Below, piece after piece: positions 38,656-47,519 of a stretch of 64,000 nucleotides of DNA. Under the pieces are notes generated by a model that was given only the letters and a program-made list of their open reading frames with translations, ran no database searches and was not told where the DNA came from. The stretch spans positions 62,001 through 126,000 of the forward strand of contig UBKJ01000004.1 in the NCBI GenBank assembly GCA_900465915.1. Reading direction: 5' to 3'. Both the position numbers and the translations under genes were made by a program. How positions within the stretch are numbered: position 1 is the stretch's first letter; each line of letters begins with the position of its first letter. Source of the stretch: Hyphomicrobiales bacterium. Its GTDB lineage: Bacteria; Pseudomonadota; Alphaproteobacteria; Rhizobiales; Rhizobiaceae.

Positions 38656-39675
38656 TCAGCGCGCCGGTCCCGACGACTGGCGGATGACGAGCCGGTAGGC
38701 GATGCGGCGCGACGGCGAGGTTCCGCCGGTCTCGATCTGGTTCAGAAGCATGTCGGCGGCGGCGCGCGTCATCTCGAAGATCGGCTGGCGCACCGTGGTG
38801 ATCTGCGGCGACACCATGCTGGCGATGGCGCTGTCGTCGAAGCCGACGACGGTGAGGTCCTCCGGCACGGCGATGGCGCGCTCATGGGCGAGCTGGATCA
38901 CCGCCGCCGCCATGTCGTCGTTGGAGGCGAAGATCGCCGTGGGCCGGTCCTCCAGCGCGAGCAGCGTCCTGCCGGCGGCGAGCCCGCTCGCGAAGCTGAA
39001 GCCGCCCTGCGCCTCGTAATCCGCCCGCCGGGCGATCCCCGCCCGCTCCAGCGCCCGGCGATAGCCGGACAGCCGCAATTGCGCCGAGCAATGCGTCGGG
39101 TCGCCGACGATGATGGCGATGCGGCGATGGCCGAGCCGGACCAGATAGCCCATCAGCTCCATCGTCGCCGCCTCGTCGTCGATGGTGACGCTGTCGGTCG
39201 GATGCACGTTCACGTCGCCCGCCACGCGGGCGAAGGGCATGACCGAGGCGGTCAATTCCTGGAGAATCTCGGGGTCGTCCGACATGGGCGGCGTGACGAT
39301 GATGCCGTCGAGGCCGGACACATGCGCCGTCTCGATCAGCGCGCCGCGGATGTCGGCGCGGTTCTCGACCGGAAAGATCAGGAGGCGGTAGCGCGTGCCG
39401 CGCAGGCGCTCCAGCGCGCCCATCTGCAATTCGGTGACGTAGCTGGAGCTCGGGTTCTCGAAGAAAAGGCCGATCAGGTGCGAGCGGCGCTCGACCAGGT
39501 TGCGCGCCGCCGCGTTGGGGCGATAGCGCAGCGCCGTTCCCGCCTGCCGGACTTTTTCGCGGATCTCCTCGCGCACGTTGGGGGCGTCGTTGAAGACGCG
39601 CGACACGGTCTTGATCGACACGCCCGCCAGACGCGCCACGTCGTGGATCGTCGCTCTTTTTCCGGTCGCAGCCAT
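38656..39675 (-). CDS. LacI-family transcriptional regulator
   Basis: A 339-residue regulator. The N-terminal helix-turn-helix is ATIHDVARLAGVSIKTVSRVFND with hinge region YRPNAAARNL, followed by a periplasmic-binding-protein-like effector domain (SHLIGLFFENPSSSYV, SNDDMAAAVIQLAHE, VVGFDDSAIASMVSPQITTV). Dimeric repressor (or activator), probably responding to a sugar or sugar acid. It lies 145 bases upstream of the aldehyde dehydrogenase on the same strand, with a candidate operator between them. The SIKTVSRV recognition helix is standard for the family. Confidence 0.92.
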   Translation of the reverse strand: MAATGKRATIHDVARLAGVSIKTVSRVFNDAPNVREEIREKVRQAGTALRYRPNAAARNLVERRSHLIGLFFENPSSSYVTELQMGALERLRGTRYRLLIFPVENRADIRGALIETAHVSGLDGIIVTPPMSDDPEILQELTASVMPFARVAGDVNVHPTDSVTIDDEAATMELMGYLVRLGHRRIAIIVGDPTHCSAQLRLSGYRRALERAGIARRADYEAQGGFSFASGLAAGRTLLALEDRPTAIFASNDDMAAAVIQLAHERAIAVPEDLTVVGFDDSAIASMVSPQITTVRQPIFEMTRAAADMLLNQIETGGTSPSRRIAYRLVIRQSSGPAR

Positions 39676-39815
39676 GGCGAGCTCGTCGTTCCTCCCGTCT
39701 CCATGCGCTTTTTTTGCGCCGCATTCCCGCGGCGCCGGATGTTTTCATCCCGCTGCAAGATGCTCTAGCGCGTTTGGAGCGCAAGGAAAAGGGTCCGGCC
39801 CCGGCCGGCGGCGGC

Positions 39816-41327
39816 TCAGCCGGCGCGCAGGTCGACCATATAGGCGTCGAGCGCCGCCGCTTCCTGCGCGGAGAAGCGCAGGCCCAGCTTGGTGCGCCGC
39901 CACAAGACGTCCTCGGCCGTGCGCGCCCATTCATAGGCGACGAGATAGCGCAATTCGGCCTCGTAGAGGTCGGCGCCGAAGCGGCGGCCGAGATCGGCGG
40001 GCGTTTTGGCCCGGTCGAGCACGAAGCGCGCCCGCGCGCCGTATTGGCGGAAAAGGCGGCGGAGATGGCGCGGGTCCAGCCCCGGATAGGCCTTTTGCAG
40101 CGCCTCGACCTTGCGCTCGAAATCGCCGGCGGGGAACTCGCCGCCCGGCAGCGCCGCCTTGTGCGTCCACGGCGCGCCCCGGCGGCCGAGATGGCGCTCG
40201 ACGCGCTCCAGCATGTGCTCGGCCAGCCGGCGGGCGGTGGTGAGCTTGCCGCCGAAGACGCTGATCAGCGGGGCCAGTCCGGCCGGCGCGTCCTCCTTCA
40301 AAACATAGTCGCGGGTGGCGGATTGCGCCCTAGCGGCGCCGTCGTCATAGAGCGGCCGCACGCCGGAATAGGCCCAGACCACGTCGCCGCGCCGCACCGG
40401 GGCGCGGAAATATTCGCTGGCCGCGGCGCAGAGATAATCCGTCTCGGCGTCGGTGATGGCGACGTCGGCCGGGTCGCCGGCATAGTCGCGGTCGGTGGTG
40501 CCGATGAGGGTGAAATCGTCCTCGTAGGGGATGGCGAAGACGATGCGCCCGTCATGGTTCTGGAAGATATAGGCGCGCGGATCGGAGAATTTGCGCCGCA
40601 CCACGATATGGCTGCCCTGCACCAGCCGGATATTATGCGGCGCGCGGCCGCCCTCGATCCGGCGCAGCACGCGGTCGACCCAGGGGCCGGCGGCGTTGAT
40701 GAGGAGGCGGGCGCGGATTTCCTCGCTTTCCCCGGTCTCGGCGTCCGCAAGCGTGACGGTCCAGCCGTCGCGGTCGCGTCGCGCCGCCGTCATGCCGGCG
40801 CGGGTGCGGATGGTGGCGCCGCGGTCGGCGGCGTCGCGGGCGGTCAGCGCCACGAAGCGGGCGTCGTCCACCCGGCAATCGGAATATTCGAAGGCGCGGG
40901 TGAAAAGCGGCTGCAGGGGCGCCGCGGCGCGGTCGGCGCGCATGTCCAGCACCGTGGTGGGCGGCAGGCGCTTGCGGCCGCCGATATGGTCGTAGAGGAA
41001 CAGGCCGAGCCGCAGCAGCCAGGCCGGCCGCCGCCCGCCCTTGTGATAGGGCAGCACGAAGCGCATCGGATGCACGATATGGGGCGCCGTCGCCCACAGC
41101 ACCTCGCGCTCCTTGAGGGCCTCGCGCACGAGGCGAAACTCGAAACGCTCCAGATAGCGCAGGCCGCCATGGATCAGCTTGGTGGCGCGCGAGGAGGTGC
41201 CGCTCGCCAGGTCGCCCATCTCGGCCAGCGCCACCGAGAAGCCACGCCCGGCGGCGTCGCGCGCCACGCCGCAGCCGTTGACGCCGCCGCCGATGACGAA
41301 AATGTCGAAGATCTTTTCCTGCGTCAT
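39816..41327 (-). CDS. glpD: Aerobic glycerol-3-phosphate dehydrogenase
   Basis: A 503-residue FAD enzyme at the inner membrane that oxidises glycerol-3-phosphate to dihydroxyacetone phosphate, passing electrons to quinone. FAD motif FDIFVIGGGVNGCGVARDAAG, the family signature SGTSSRATKLIHGGLRYLE, and GVRPLYDDG with the C-terminal DAO domain (APWTHKAALPGGEFPAGDFE). The regulator gene lies upstream on the same strand, and three phased TTTCG repeats fall 59 bases or more before the ATG. No glycerol kinase or transporter in view. Confidence 0.95.
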   Translation of the reverse strand: MTQEKIFDIFVIGGGVNGCGVARDAAGRGFSVALAEMGDLASGTSSRATKLIHGGLRYLERFEFRLVREALKEREVLWATAPHIVHPMRFVLPYHKGGRRPAWLLRLGLFLYDHIGGRKRLPPTTVLDMRADRAAAPLQPLFTRAFEYSDCRVDDARFVALTARDAADRGATIRTRAGMTAARRDRDGWTVTLADAETGESEEIRARLLINAAGPWVDRVLRRIEGGRAPHNIRLVQGSHIVVRRKFSDPRAYIFQNHDGRIVFAIPYEDDFTLIGTTDRDYAGDPADVAITDAETDYLCAAASEYFRAPVRRGDVVWAYSGVRPLYDDGAARAQSATRDYVLKEDAPAGLAPLISVFGGKLTTARRLAEHMLERVERHLGRRGAPWTHKAALPGGEFPAGDFERKVEALQKAYPGLDPRHLRRLFRQYGARARFVLDRAKTPADLGRRFGADLYEAELRYLVAYEWARTAEDVLWRRTKLGLRFSAQEAAALDAYMVDLRAG

Positions 41328-41385
41328 GCCACGCCCCGCGGTTCGAGTCCTCCCGTCCCGCAGAGCGAATAGCGTTTCCGCAATC

Positions 41386-41412
41386 CGAAATCAATACGAA
41401 AATAAAACGAAA
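41386..41412. promoter_or_regulatory. Candidate GlpR operator: three phased direct repeats
   Basis: CGAAA occurs three times at exactly 11-base intervals (41386-41390, 41397-41401, 41408-41412), reading TTTCG on the glpD strand, in an AT-rich gap between the glpR stop and the glpD start. One repeat per helical turn suits a DeoR-family oligomer. Confidence 0.55.
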
Positions 41413-42216
41413 CTAATTCGCGCCTGTATCGCTTTCGTTTTCCGGCTCATCCCCGGCCAGGGTTTCGATCAGCTCGACGTCATGCGCGGCGCAGAGCGCG
41501 CGCAGGCGCTCGGAGGGGCAGCGGTCGGTGATGAAGGTTCCGATCTGCGACAGATGCGCGAGGCGCACCGGCGCGGTGCGGCGCATCTTGCCCGAATCCG
41601 CCACCAGCACCACATGGCGCGCATTGGCGATGATAGCCTGCGCCACCTTCACCTCGCGGAAGTCGAAATCGAGCAGCGCGCCGTCCTCGTCGATGGCCGA
41701 GGCGCCGATGACGGCGTAATCGACCTTGAACTGGCGGATGAAATCCACCGCCGCCTCGCCCACCACGCCGCCGTCGGAGGCGCGCACCACGCCGCCGGCG
41801 ATCACCACCTCCATGGCCGGATAGGGGCGCAGCGTGTTGGCGACGTTGATGTTGTTGGTGATGACCATCAGCCGGCCGTGGTCGACCAGCGCCTCGGCCA
41901 CCGCCTCGGTGGTGGTGCCGATATTGATGAACAGCGACGCGCCCTCGGGAATGATGGATGCCGCCGCCCTGCCGATCGACTGCTTCTCGCGCGCGGCCAG
42001 CCCGCGCCGGGCCTGGTATTCCATGTTCTCGACGCCGGAGGGATAGAGCGCGCCGCCATGGACGCGGCGCAGCAGCCGCGCCCGGCACAGGTCGTTGAGG
42101 TCCTTGCGCACCGTCTGCGGCGACACGTCGAAGGCGGCGGCGAGGTCGTCGACCAGCACCTGCCCCTGCCGGCGGGCCAGTTCCAGGATTGCGTTGTGGC
42201 GAGGGGAAAGCTGCAT
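41413..42216 (-). CDS. glpR: DeoR-family regulator, GlpR-like
   Basis: A 267-residue repressor. The N-terminal helix-turn-helix is LVDDLAAAFDVSPQTVRKDLNDLC, and the ligand domain has SLFINIGTTTEAVAEAL and LVADSGKMRRTAPVRLAHL. GlpR proteins sense glycerol-3-phosphate through this phosphosugar domain and control glp genes. The gene sits directly upstream of glpD on the same strand, 85 bases apart, which makes GlpR the best identification. Upstream is a 233-base gap and then tRNA-Pro. Confidence 0.9.
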   Translation of the reverse strand: MQLSPRHNAILELARRQGQVLVDDLAAAFDVSPQTVRKDLNDLCRARLLRRVHGGALYPSGVENMEYQARRGLAAREKQSIGRAAASIIPEGASLFINIGTTTEAVAEALVDHGRLMVITNNINVANTLRPYPAMEVVIAGGVVRASDGGVVGEAAVDFIRQFKVDYAVIGASAIDEDGALLDFDFREVKVAQAIIANARHVVLVADSGKMRRTAPVRLAHLSQIGTFITDRCPSERLRALCAAHDVELIETLAGDEPENESDTGAN

Positions 42217-42449
42217 GATTCATCCGGTCGTTGGCATGGACCGGCAGAGAAAACCAGAACGCCGCCCAGCACAAGCGGGATTCCGGCGCAGGACGCGTCT
42301 CGACGAGATCGCCGCAAGCAGAAAATCGGGAAAAGCCTGTCGGGGATTTCGGACGCGTTTCGATGCGCAATCGGGCCGCGCGCCAAAAAGCGAAATATGG
42401 GACTTGGCCATATTTTACGGGATAGTCAGGAAATATCAGGGAGTTAGAC

Positions 42450-42526
42450 TGGTCGGAGTGAGAGGATTCGAACCTCCGACCCCCTCGTCCCGAACGAGGT
42501 GCGCTACCAGGCTGCGCTACACTCCG
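42450..42526 (-). tRNA. tRNA-Pro (anticodon CGG)
   Basis: Minus-strand cloverleaf with acceptor CGGAGTG pairing with CACTCCG. The anticodon stem CCTCG/CGAGG surrounds loop TTCGGGA (anticodon CGG, reading CCG). The T loop is TTCGAAT, the discriminator A is at 42453 and an encoded CCA at 42450-42452. CCG is a frequent proline codon in this GC-rich DNA. Confidence 0.97.
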
Positions 42527-42606
42527 TGACCAGTGAGGCGGCTTATAGCGTCCCGGATTTCAAGCCGCAAGAGCGTCGCCGGATTTTTTTGCACTTATCT
42601 GCGCAT

Positions 42607-43455
42607 TTACGGCCGGCCCGGAAAAGGCCCCGCGCCATAGGCGATGAAATGCGGATTGCGGAAGCCGGAAAGGCCGCCGCGCGCGCCATAGACGAGCGGC
42701 TTTCCGTCCGGCGTGGCGGTCATGCCGCCGGCGGCGCGCAGCACCGCGTCGCCCGCCGCCGTGTCCCATTCCATGGTCGGGCCGAAGCGCGGATAGATGT
42801 CGGCCTCGCCGCGCGCGATCAGGCAGAATTTCAGCGACGAGCCGACCGAGACGCAACCGGCGATCCGCATGCCGTCGAGATAGGCCTGCGTCTCCGGCGT
42901 GGCGTGGGAGCGGCTCGCCACCGCCACCCATTCGGCGCCGGGTTTTCGCGCGGCCACGGCGCGGCGCGAAACCACGGCGTGGGCGGGCGAGACCAGCGCC
43001 TCCTCCGCCCCGTCCGGACCGCCGGAGAACAGCAATCCCCGCGCCGGCGCATAGACCACGCCGGCCACCGGCGCGCCGTCCTCGATCAAGGCGATGTTGA
43101 CGGTGAAGTCGCCGTTGCGGTCGAGGAATTCGCGCGTGCCGTCGAGCGGGTCGACCAGCAGGAATTTTCGGCCGAGATCCTGCGGCAGGCGGCCGGCGGC
43201 GACCTCTTCCTCCGCCACGACTGGCAGGTCGGGGAAGGTTTCGGCCAGCGCCGCCAGGACGATCGCCTCGGCGGCGTGGTCGGCCTCGGTCACCGGCGAC
43301 TGGTCGGATTTGCGCGTCACCGCGCAGCCCGCCTCGTAATGGCGCATGATCGCGTCGCCGGCCGCAAGCGCCGCACGCTCCAGCACGGCGGGAAGCGTCT
43401 CGCCGTTTCGCGCCACGCGGGCCAGGGTTTCAGATCGACCAGGAATCACTGCCAT
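42607..43455 (-). CDS. cysQ: 3'(2'),5'-bisphosphate nucleotidase CysQ
   Basis: A 282-residue magnesium-dependent phosphatase of the inositol-monophosphatase fold that hydrolyses PAP (and PAPS) to AMP and phosphate. Metal sites are visible as [29 protein letters not shown] and [16 protein letters not shown]. Its start overlaps the end of cysNC by 26 bases, so it belongs to the sulfate-activation operon. That fits its job of clearing PAP. The alternative activity on inositol phosphates is less likely in this context. Confidence 0.93.
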   Translation of the reverse strand: MAVIPGRSETLARVARNGETLPAVLERAALAAGDAIMRHYEAGCAVTRKSDQSPVTEADHAAEAIVLAALAETFPDLPVVAEEEVAAGRLPQDLGRKFLLVDPLDGTREFLDRNGDFTVNIALIEDGAPVAGVVYAPARGLLFSGGPDGAEEALVSPAHAVVSRRAVAARKPGAEWVAVASRSHATPETQAYLDGMRIAGCVSVGSSLKFCLIARGEADIYPRFGPTMEWDTAAGDAVLRAAGGMTATPDGKPLVYGARGGLSGFRNPHFIAYGAGPFPGRP

Positions 43456-45364
43456 AACTGCCGATGATACCGCGCCCGGTCAGATATTGCTCCACCTCCG
43501 TGACGATTTCGTCGACGTCGCGGCCGGCGGTGCGCAGGCGCAATTCCGGGTTCTCCGGCGCCTCATAGGGCGAATCGAGGCCGGTGAAGGCCGGGATCTC
43601 GCCGCGCAGCGCGCGCTGGTAGAGGCCCTTGGGGTCGCGCGCCATGCATTCCTCCAGCGGCGTGTCGACGAAGATTTCGTGGAAGTCGCCTTCGGGCAAA
43701 AGGGCCCGCACGCGGTCGCGCTCGGCCCGGAAGGGCGAGATGAAGGACACCAGCACGATCAGCCCGGCGTCGGCCATCAGCCGCGCCACCTCGCCGACGC
43801 GGCGGATGTTCTCGGCGCGGTCCTCGTCCGAGAAACCGAGATCGCTGTTGAGGCCGTGGCGGACATTGTCGCCGTCGAGCAGATAGGTGTGCTTGCCGAG
43901 CGCGTGCAGGCGCTGCTCCAGCCGGTTGGCGACGGTCGACTTGCCCGAGGCCGACAGGCCGGTGAACCACAGCACCGCCGGGGTCTGGAACTTCTGCGCC
44001 GCGCGCGCCGCGCGGTCGATGTCGAGCGCGTGCGGGTGCACGTTGGTGGCCTGGCGCAGCGCGCCGGCGATCATGCCGGCGCCGACCGTGGCGTTGCTGA
44101 GCCGGTCGACCAGGATGAAGGCGCCCGTGGCGCGGTTGTCGGCATAGGCGTCGAAGACGATCGGGTCGCCGGTCTGCAGGCGGCAGCGGCCGATCTCGTT
44201 GAGGTCGAGCCGCTCCGCCGGCGCGCGCTCGAAAGTGTCGACGTCGGTGCGGTGGTCGATGGCCGTGACGGTCACGGGCGTCTGGTCGGTCTCGGTGCGC
44301 AGCAGGTAGGAGCGGCCGGGCCGCAGCGGCTCCTCGCCGAACCAGACGACGTCGGCGGAAAGGCGGTCGGCCAGTTCGGGCCGCGCCTCGGCCCCGACCA
44401 GCATGTCGCCGCGCGAGACCTCGATCTCGTCCTCCAGCACCAGCGTCACCGCCTCGCCCTCGCCGGCGCGCGGCAGGTCGCCGTCATGGGTGACGATGCG
44501 CCTGATCCGCGACGGCTTGCCGGACTTGGCCGCCACCACCGTCTCGCCGACGGCGATCGAGCCGGAGGCGACCGTGCCGGCGAAGCCGCGGAAATCCAGG
44601 TTGGGCCGGTTGACATATTGCACCGGCAGGCGGAACGGCCGCGTCGCCGCCTGCGCGTCGATGCGCACGGTCTCGAGATGCTCGAGGAGATGCGGCCCAT
44701 CATACCAGGGCAGGCGCGGCGAGCGCGTCGTGACGTTGTCGCCGAAGCGGGCCGAAAGCGGGATCGGCTGGATGCTGGAGAAGCCCAGGTCCTTGGCCAG
44801 CGCGCGATAGTCGGCGACGATGCGGTCGAAGACCTCTTGCGAGAAATCGACCAGGTCGATCTTGTTGACCGCCAGCACGATGTGGCGGATGCCGAGCGCC
44901 GAGGCGATGAAGGAATGGCGGCGCGTCTGGGTCAGCACGCCCTGGCGCGCGTCGATCAGCACCACGGCGAGGTCGGCGGTGGAGGCGCCGGTGGCCATGT
45001 TGCGGGTATATTGCGCGTGGCCTGGCGTGTCGGCGACGATGAATTTGCGCCGCGGCGTCGAGAAAAAGCGATAGGCGACGTCGATGGTGATGCCCTGCTC
45101 GCGCTCGGCCTCCAGCCCGTCGACCAGCAGCGCGAAGTCGAAATCGTCGTCGGTGGTTCCGAACTTGCGGCTGTCGTTCCTGAGCGAGGCGAGCTGATCC
45201 TCGAAGATCAGCTTGGTGTCGTAGAGAAGCCGGCCGATCAGCGTCGACTTGCCGTCGTCGACCGAGCCGCAGGTGAGGAAGCGCAGCAGCGTCTTGCGCT
45301 CCTGCTCGGCGAGGAACTGGGCGACCGTGTCGCTGGCGGCGAAGGATTTGCTCACGGCGTTCAT
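43430..45364 (-). CDS. cysNC: Bifunctional sulfate adenylyltransferase subunit 1 / adenylylsulfate kinase (CysNC)
   Basis: A 644-residue fusion starting at ATG 45364, which shares a base with the cysD stop (TGATG). The N-terminal two thirds are an EF-Tu-like GTPase: P-loop [37 protein letters not shown]. The C-terminal 190 or so residues are APS kinase: P-loop [34 protein letters not shown], and the [12 protein letters not shown] lid region. GTP hydrolysis drives APS formation by CysD, and the kinase part makes PAPS. The fusion (also called NodQ-type) is usual in this order. PAPS may serve sulfation, since the linked reductase looks APS-specific. Confidence 0.96.
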   Translation of the reverse strand: MNAVSKSFAASDTVAQFLAEQERKTLLRFLTCGSVDDGKSTLIGRLLYDTKLIFEDQLASLRNDSRKFGTTDDDFDFALLVDGLEAEREQGITIDVAYRFFSTPRRKFIVADTPGHAQYTRNMATGASTADLAVVLIDARQGVLTQTRRHSFIASALGIRHIVLAVNKIDLVDFSQEVFDRIVADYRALAKDLGFSSIQPIPLSARFGDNVTTRSPRLPWYDGPHLLEHLETVRIDAQAATRPFRLPVQYVNRPNLDFRGFAGTVASGSIAVGETVVAAKSGKPSRIRRIVTHDGDLPRAGEGEAVTLVLEDEIEVSRGDMLVGAEARPELADRLSADVVWFGEEPLRPGRSYLLRTETDQTPVTVTAIDHRTDVDTFERAPAERLDLNEIGRCRLQTGDPIVFDAYADNRATGAFILVDRLSNATVGAGMIAGALRQATNVHPHALDIDRAARAAQKFQTPAVLWFTGLSASGKSTVANRLEQRLHALGKHTYLLDGDNVRHGLNSDLGFSDEDRAENIRRVGEVARLMADAGLIVLVSFISPFRAERDRVRALLPEGDFHEIFVDTPLEECMARDPKGLYQRALRGEIPAFTGLDSPYEAPENPELRLRTAGRDVDEIVTEVEQYLTGRGIIGSYGSDSWSI

Positions 45365-46284
45365 CAGAAATAGCCCTCGCGCTTCTTCTTCTCCATCGAG
45401 CCGGCCTCGTCGCGGTCGATGGCGCGGCCCTGCCGCTCGGAGGTGCGGGCGACCAGCATCTCCTCGACGATGTCGGACAGCGTGGCGGCGTCGGATTCGA
45501 TGGCGCCGGTCAGCGGATAGCAGCCGAGCGTGCGGAAGCGCACCAGCCGCTCCTCCGCCTTCTCGCCGGGAAGCAGCGTCATGCGGTCGTCGTCGAGCTT
45601 GATCAGCATGCCGTCGCGCTCCACCACCGGGCGGCGGGCGGCGAAATAGAGCGGCACGATGGGGATGTTCTCCTGCAGGATATATTGCCAGATGTCGAGC
45701 TCGGTCCAGTTGGACAGCGGGAAGACGCGGATCGACTCGCCCTTGCCGATGCGGGTGTTGTAGATCTTCCACATTTCCGGGCGCTGGTTCTTGGGGTCCC
45801 AGCCGTGGCGGGCGTTGCGGAAGGAGAAGATGCGCTCCTTGGCGCGGGATTTCTCCTCGTCGCGCCGCGCGCCGCCGAAGGCGGCGTCGAACTTGTATTT
45901 GTCGAGCGCCTGGCGCAGCGCCACCGTCTTCATCACATGGGTGTGGACGTTGGAGCCGTGGGTGAAGGGGCCTACGCCGTCGCGCACGCCGTCCTCGTTG
46001 ACATGGACCAGAAGCTCGAAGCCTTTTTCGCGCGCCTGGGCGTCGCGGAACTCGATCATCTCGCGGAATTTCCACGTCGTGTCGACATGCAGGAACGGAA
46101 AGGGCGGCGGGGCCGGATAGAAGGCCTTCATCGCCAGATGCATCATGACGGAGGAATCCTTGCCCACCGAATAGAGCATCACCGGGTTGGAGAAGGTCGC
46201 CGCGACCTCGCGGAAGATATGGATGGCCTCGGCCTCGAGACGCTGGAGATGCGTGAGGTTTCTGGTCAGCGAAGCATGATGCAC
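45364..46284 (-). CDS. cysD: Sulfate adenylyltransferase subunit 2 (CysD)
   Basis: A 306-residue ATP-pyrophosphatase-family enzyme making APS from ATP and sulfate. The start is GTG 46284 ([20 protein letters not shown]) with GGGAGAA five bases upstream; the longer frame has no conserved sequence. PP-motif [46 protein letters not shown] and TELDIWQYI are family hallmarks. First gene of cysD-cysNC-cysQ. A weak promoter (TTGAAA at 46519-46524, TATAGT at 46498-46503 on the minus strand) lies in an AT-rich patch 220 bases upstream. Confidence 0.95.
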   Translation of the reverse strand: MHHASLTRNLTHLQRLEAEAIHIFREVAATFSNPVMLYSVGKDSSVMMHLAMKAFYPAPPPFPFLHVDTTWKFREMIEFRDAQAREKGFELLVHVNEDGVRDGVGPFTHGSNVHTHVMKTVALRQALDKYKFDAAFGGARRDEEKSRAKERIFSFRNARHGWDPKNQRPEMWKIYNTRIGKGESIRVFPLSNWTELDIWQYILQENIPIVPLYFAARRPVVERDGMLIKLDDDRMTLLPGEKAEERLVRFRTLGCYPLTGAIESDAATLSDIVEEMLVARTSERQGRAIDRDEAGSMEKKKREGYF

Positions 46285-46566
46285 GATGGTTCTCCCGCCG
46301 CCCGGACAGGCCGGCGGAGGGAAGCCCGGCCGGCGCTGGCGACATGTGTCACAGTGGCCGCATTGTCGTGAAAGCGCGGGCGAAAGGAAAAGAACGCTAT
46401 GGCGAATTGTTCGGGGGCCGGGTGAAAACGTGCCCCTGGAAAGCCGTGGCCGGGAACAAACTTGCGCGGGCGCGGAAAGCCGCGGGAGATGAAATAGACT
46501 ATAGAATTTGTAGAATATTTTCAAGGGGAAAGGCGTCCCGGACAAACCGCGGGACGGAAAGCCGGC

Positions 46567-47274
46567 CTAGAGCAGGCCGAAGGTGCGCGCCTTGGCCACC
46601 GCCTGCACCTTGTTGACGGCGACGAGCTTGGACAGCACATTGCCGATGTGGAAATTGACGGTGCGGGTGGAGATGTTGAGGATGGCGCCGATGATCTCGG
46701 CGGTCTTGCCCTCGCTGGTCCAGCGCAGGATCTCGCGCTCGCGCGTGGTGAGGTTGATCTCGGCCACGCAATTGATGCGCGGGACGTCGACATGCTCGTA
46801 CATGGCCAGATGCACCAGATTGGCCAGCATGCGCAGATGCGGGCGCAGCATGGCCAGCTCGCCCGCGGTGAAATCCGGCTCGCCGCGCAGCAGCGTCAAG
46901 ACGCCGTGCACGCCCTGCGCCGCCCAGGAGGATTGCGAGATCGCGGCGCGCAGGCCGAACTCGCGCGCGTCGGCCCAGAGCTGCGGCGCCTCGGCGAAAA
47001 GTTTTTGCGACCAGACCAGCGGCTCGACGCTGTTGGCGGCGCGGCGGAGCACCGGGTCGGTCTCGGCGTGCTTGCGCGCGGCGTAACGCTCCTTCCAGCC
47101 CGCCGGCATGTGCTCGAACCGCAGCCGCTTGGCCGCGCCGTTCAGCGACGGCACGCAGATGACGTAGGAGACGTGATCGAAGCCCAGAGACCGGGCGTGA
47201 TCCCTGACCAGGGCCGACAGTTGCTCCGCGCTCTCGCTGGATTGCGCGTTTTCATAAAAATCATCCCATTTCAT
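46567..47274 (-). CDS. LuxR-family quorum-sensing-type regulator (solo)
   Basis: A 235-residue regulator with an N-terminal autoinducer-binding domain and a C-terminal LuxR helix-turn-helix (LTTREREILRWTSEGKTAEIIGAILNIS, TVNFHIGNVLSKL). All key acyl-homoserine-lactone pocket residues appear: W60 and Y64 (GWKERYAARKHA), D73-P74 and W88. ATG 47274 (MKWDDFYENAQ) is chosen because the upstream frame is poor and AT-rich. No luxI synthase is encoded in the window, so it is a LuxR solo here. It lies between metH and cysD, all read leftward, with two inverted repeats in its upstream region. Confidence 0.92.
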   Translation of the reverse strand: MKWDDFYENAQSSESAEQLSALVRDHARSLGFDHVSYVICVPSLNGAAKRLRFEHMPAGWKERYAARKHAETDPVLRRAANSVEPLVWSQKLFAEAPQLWADAREFGLRAAISQSSWAAQGVHGVLTLLRGEPDFTAGELAMLRPHLRMLANLVHLAMYEHVDVPRINCVAEINLTTREREILRWTSEGKTAEIIGAILNISTRTVNFHIGNVLSKLVAVNKVQAVAKARTFGLL

Positions 47275-47327
47275 TGCTGAAATCCCGTTTTGAAAAGCAG
47301 TAGAAGCAACGCTGTTACATGATTTCC

Positions 47328-47404
47328 TTTCACAAAACCGTGAAATACCTCTGATTGTTACCATGTTTCGCCGCCGCGCTCCATGAATATTGCTTTCATG
47401 AAAG
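47328..47404. promoter_or_regulatory. Two related inverted repeats upstream of the LuxR solo
   Basis: TTTCAC-AAAACC-GTGAAA (47328-47345) and CTTTCATGAAAG (47393-47404) share TTTCA/TGAAA half sites. They lie 54 and 119 bases before the luxR start, in an AT-rich region. They could be sites for the LuxR protein itself. They do not match the textbook lux box. Confidence 0.4.
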
Positions 47405-47481
47405 GGCAATCGTTGCAGGAAACCCATATTTTATGTTGATCGAATAAGATTATATTTAAAGTATAACTAATTTAGCTGCAA

Positions 47482-47508
47482 AGAAAAACCCCCGCGCGAG
47501 GCGGGGGC
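47482..47508 (-). terminator. Terminator of metH
   Basis: On the minus strand GCCCCCGC and CGCGGGGG (about 47489-47507) form a short hairpin followed by TTTTTCTTT, 12 bases after the metH stop. It separates metH from luxR transcripts. Confidence 0.85.
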
Positions 47509-47519
47509 TTTAAGGCTCA

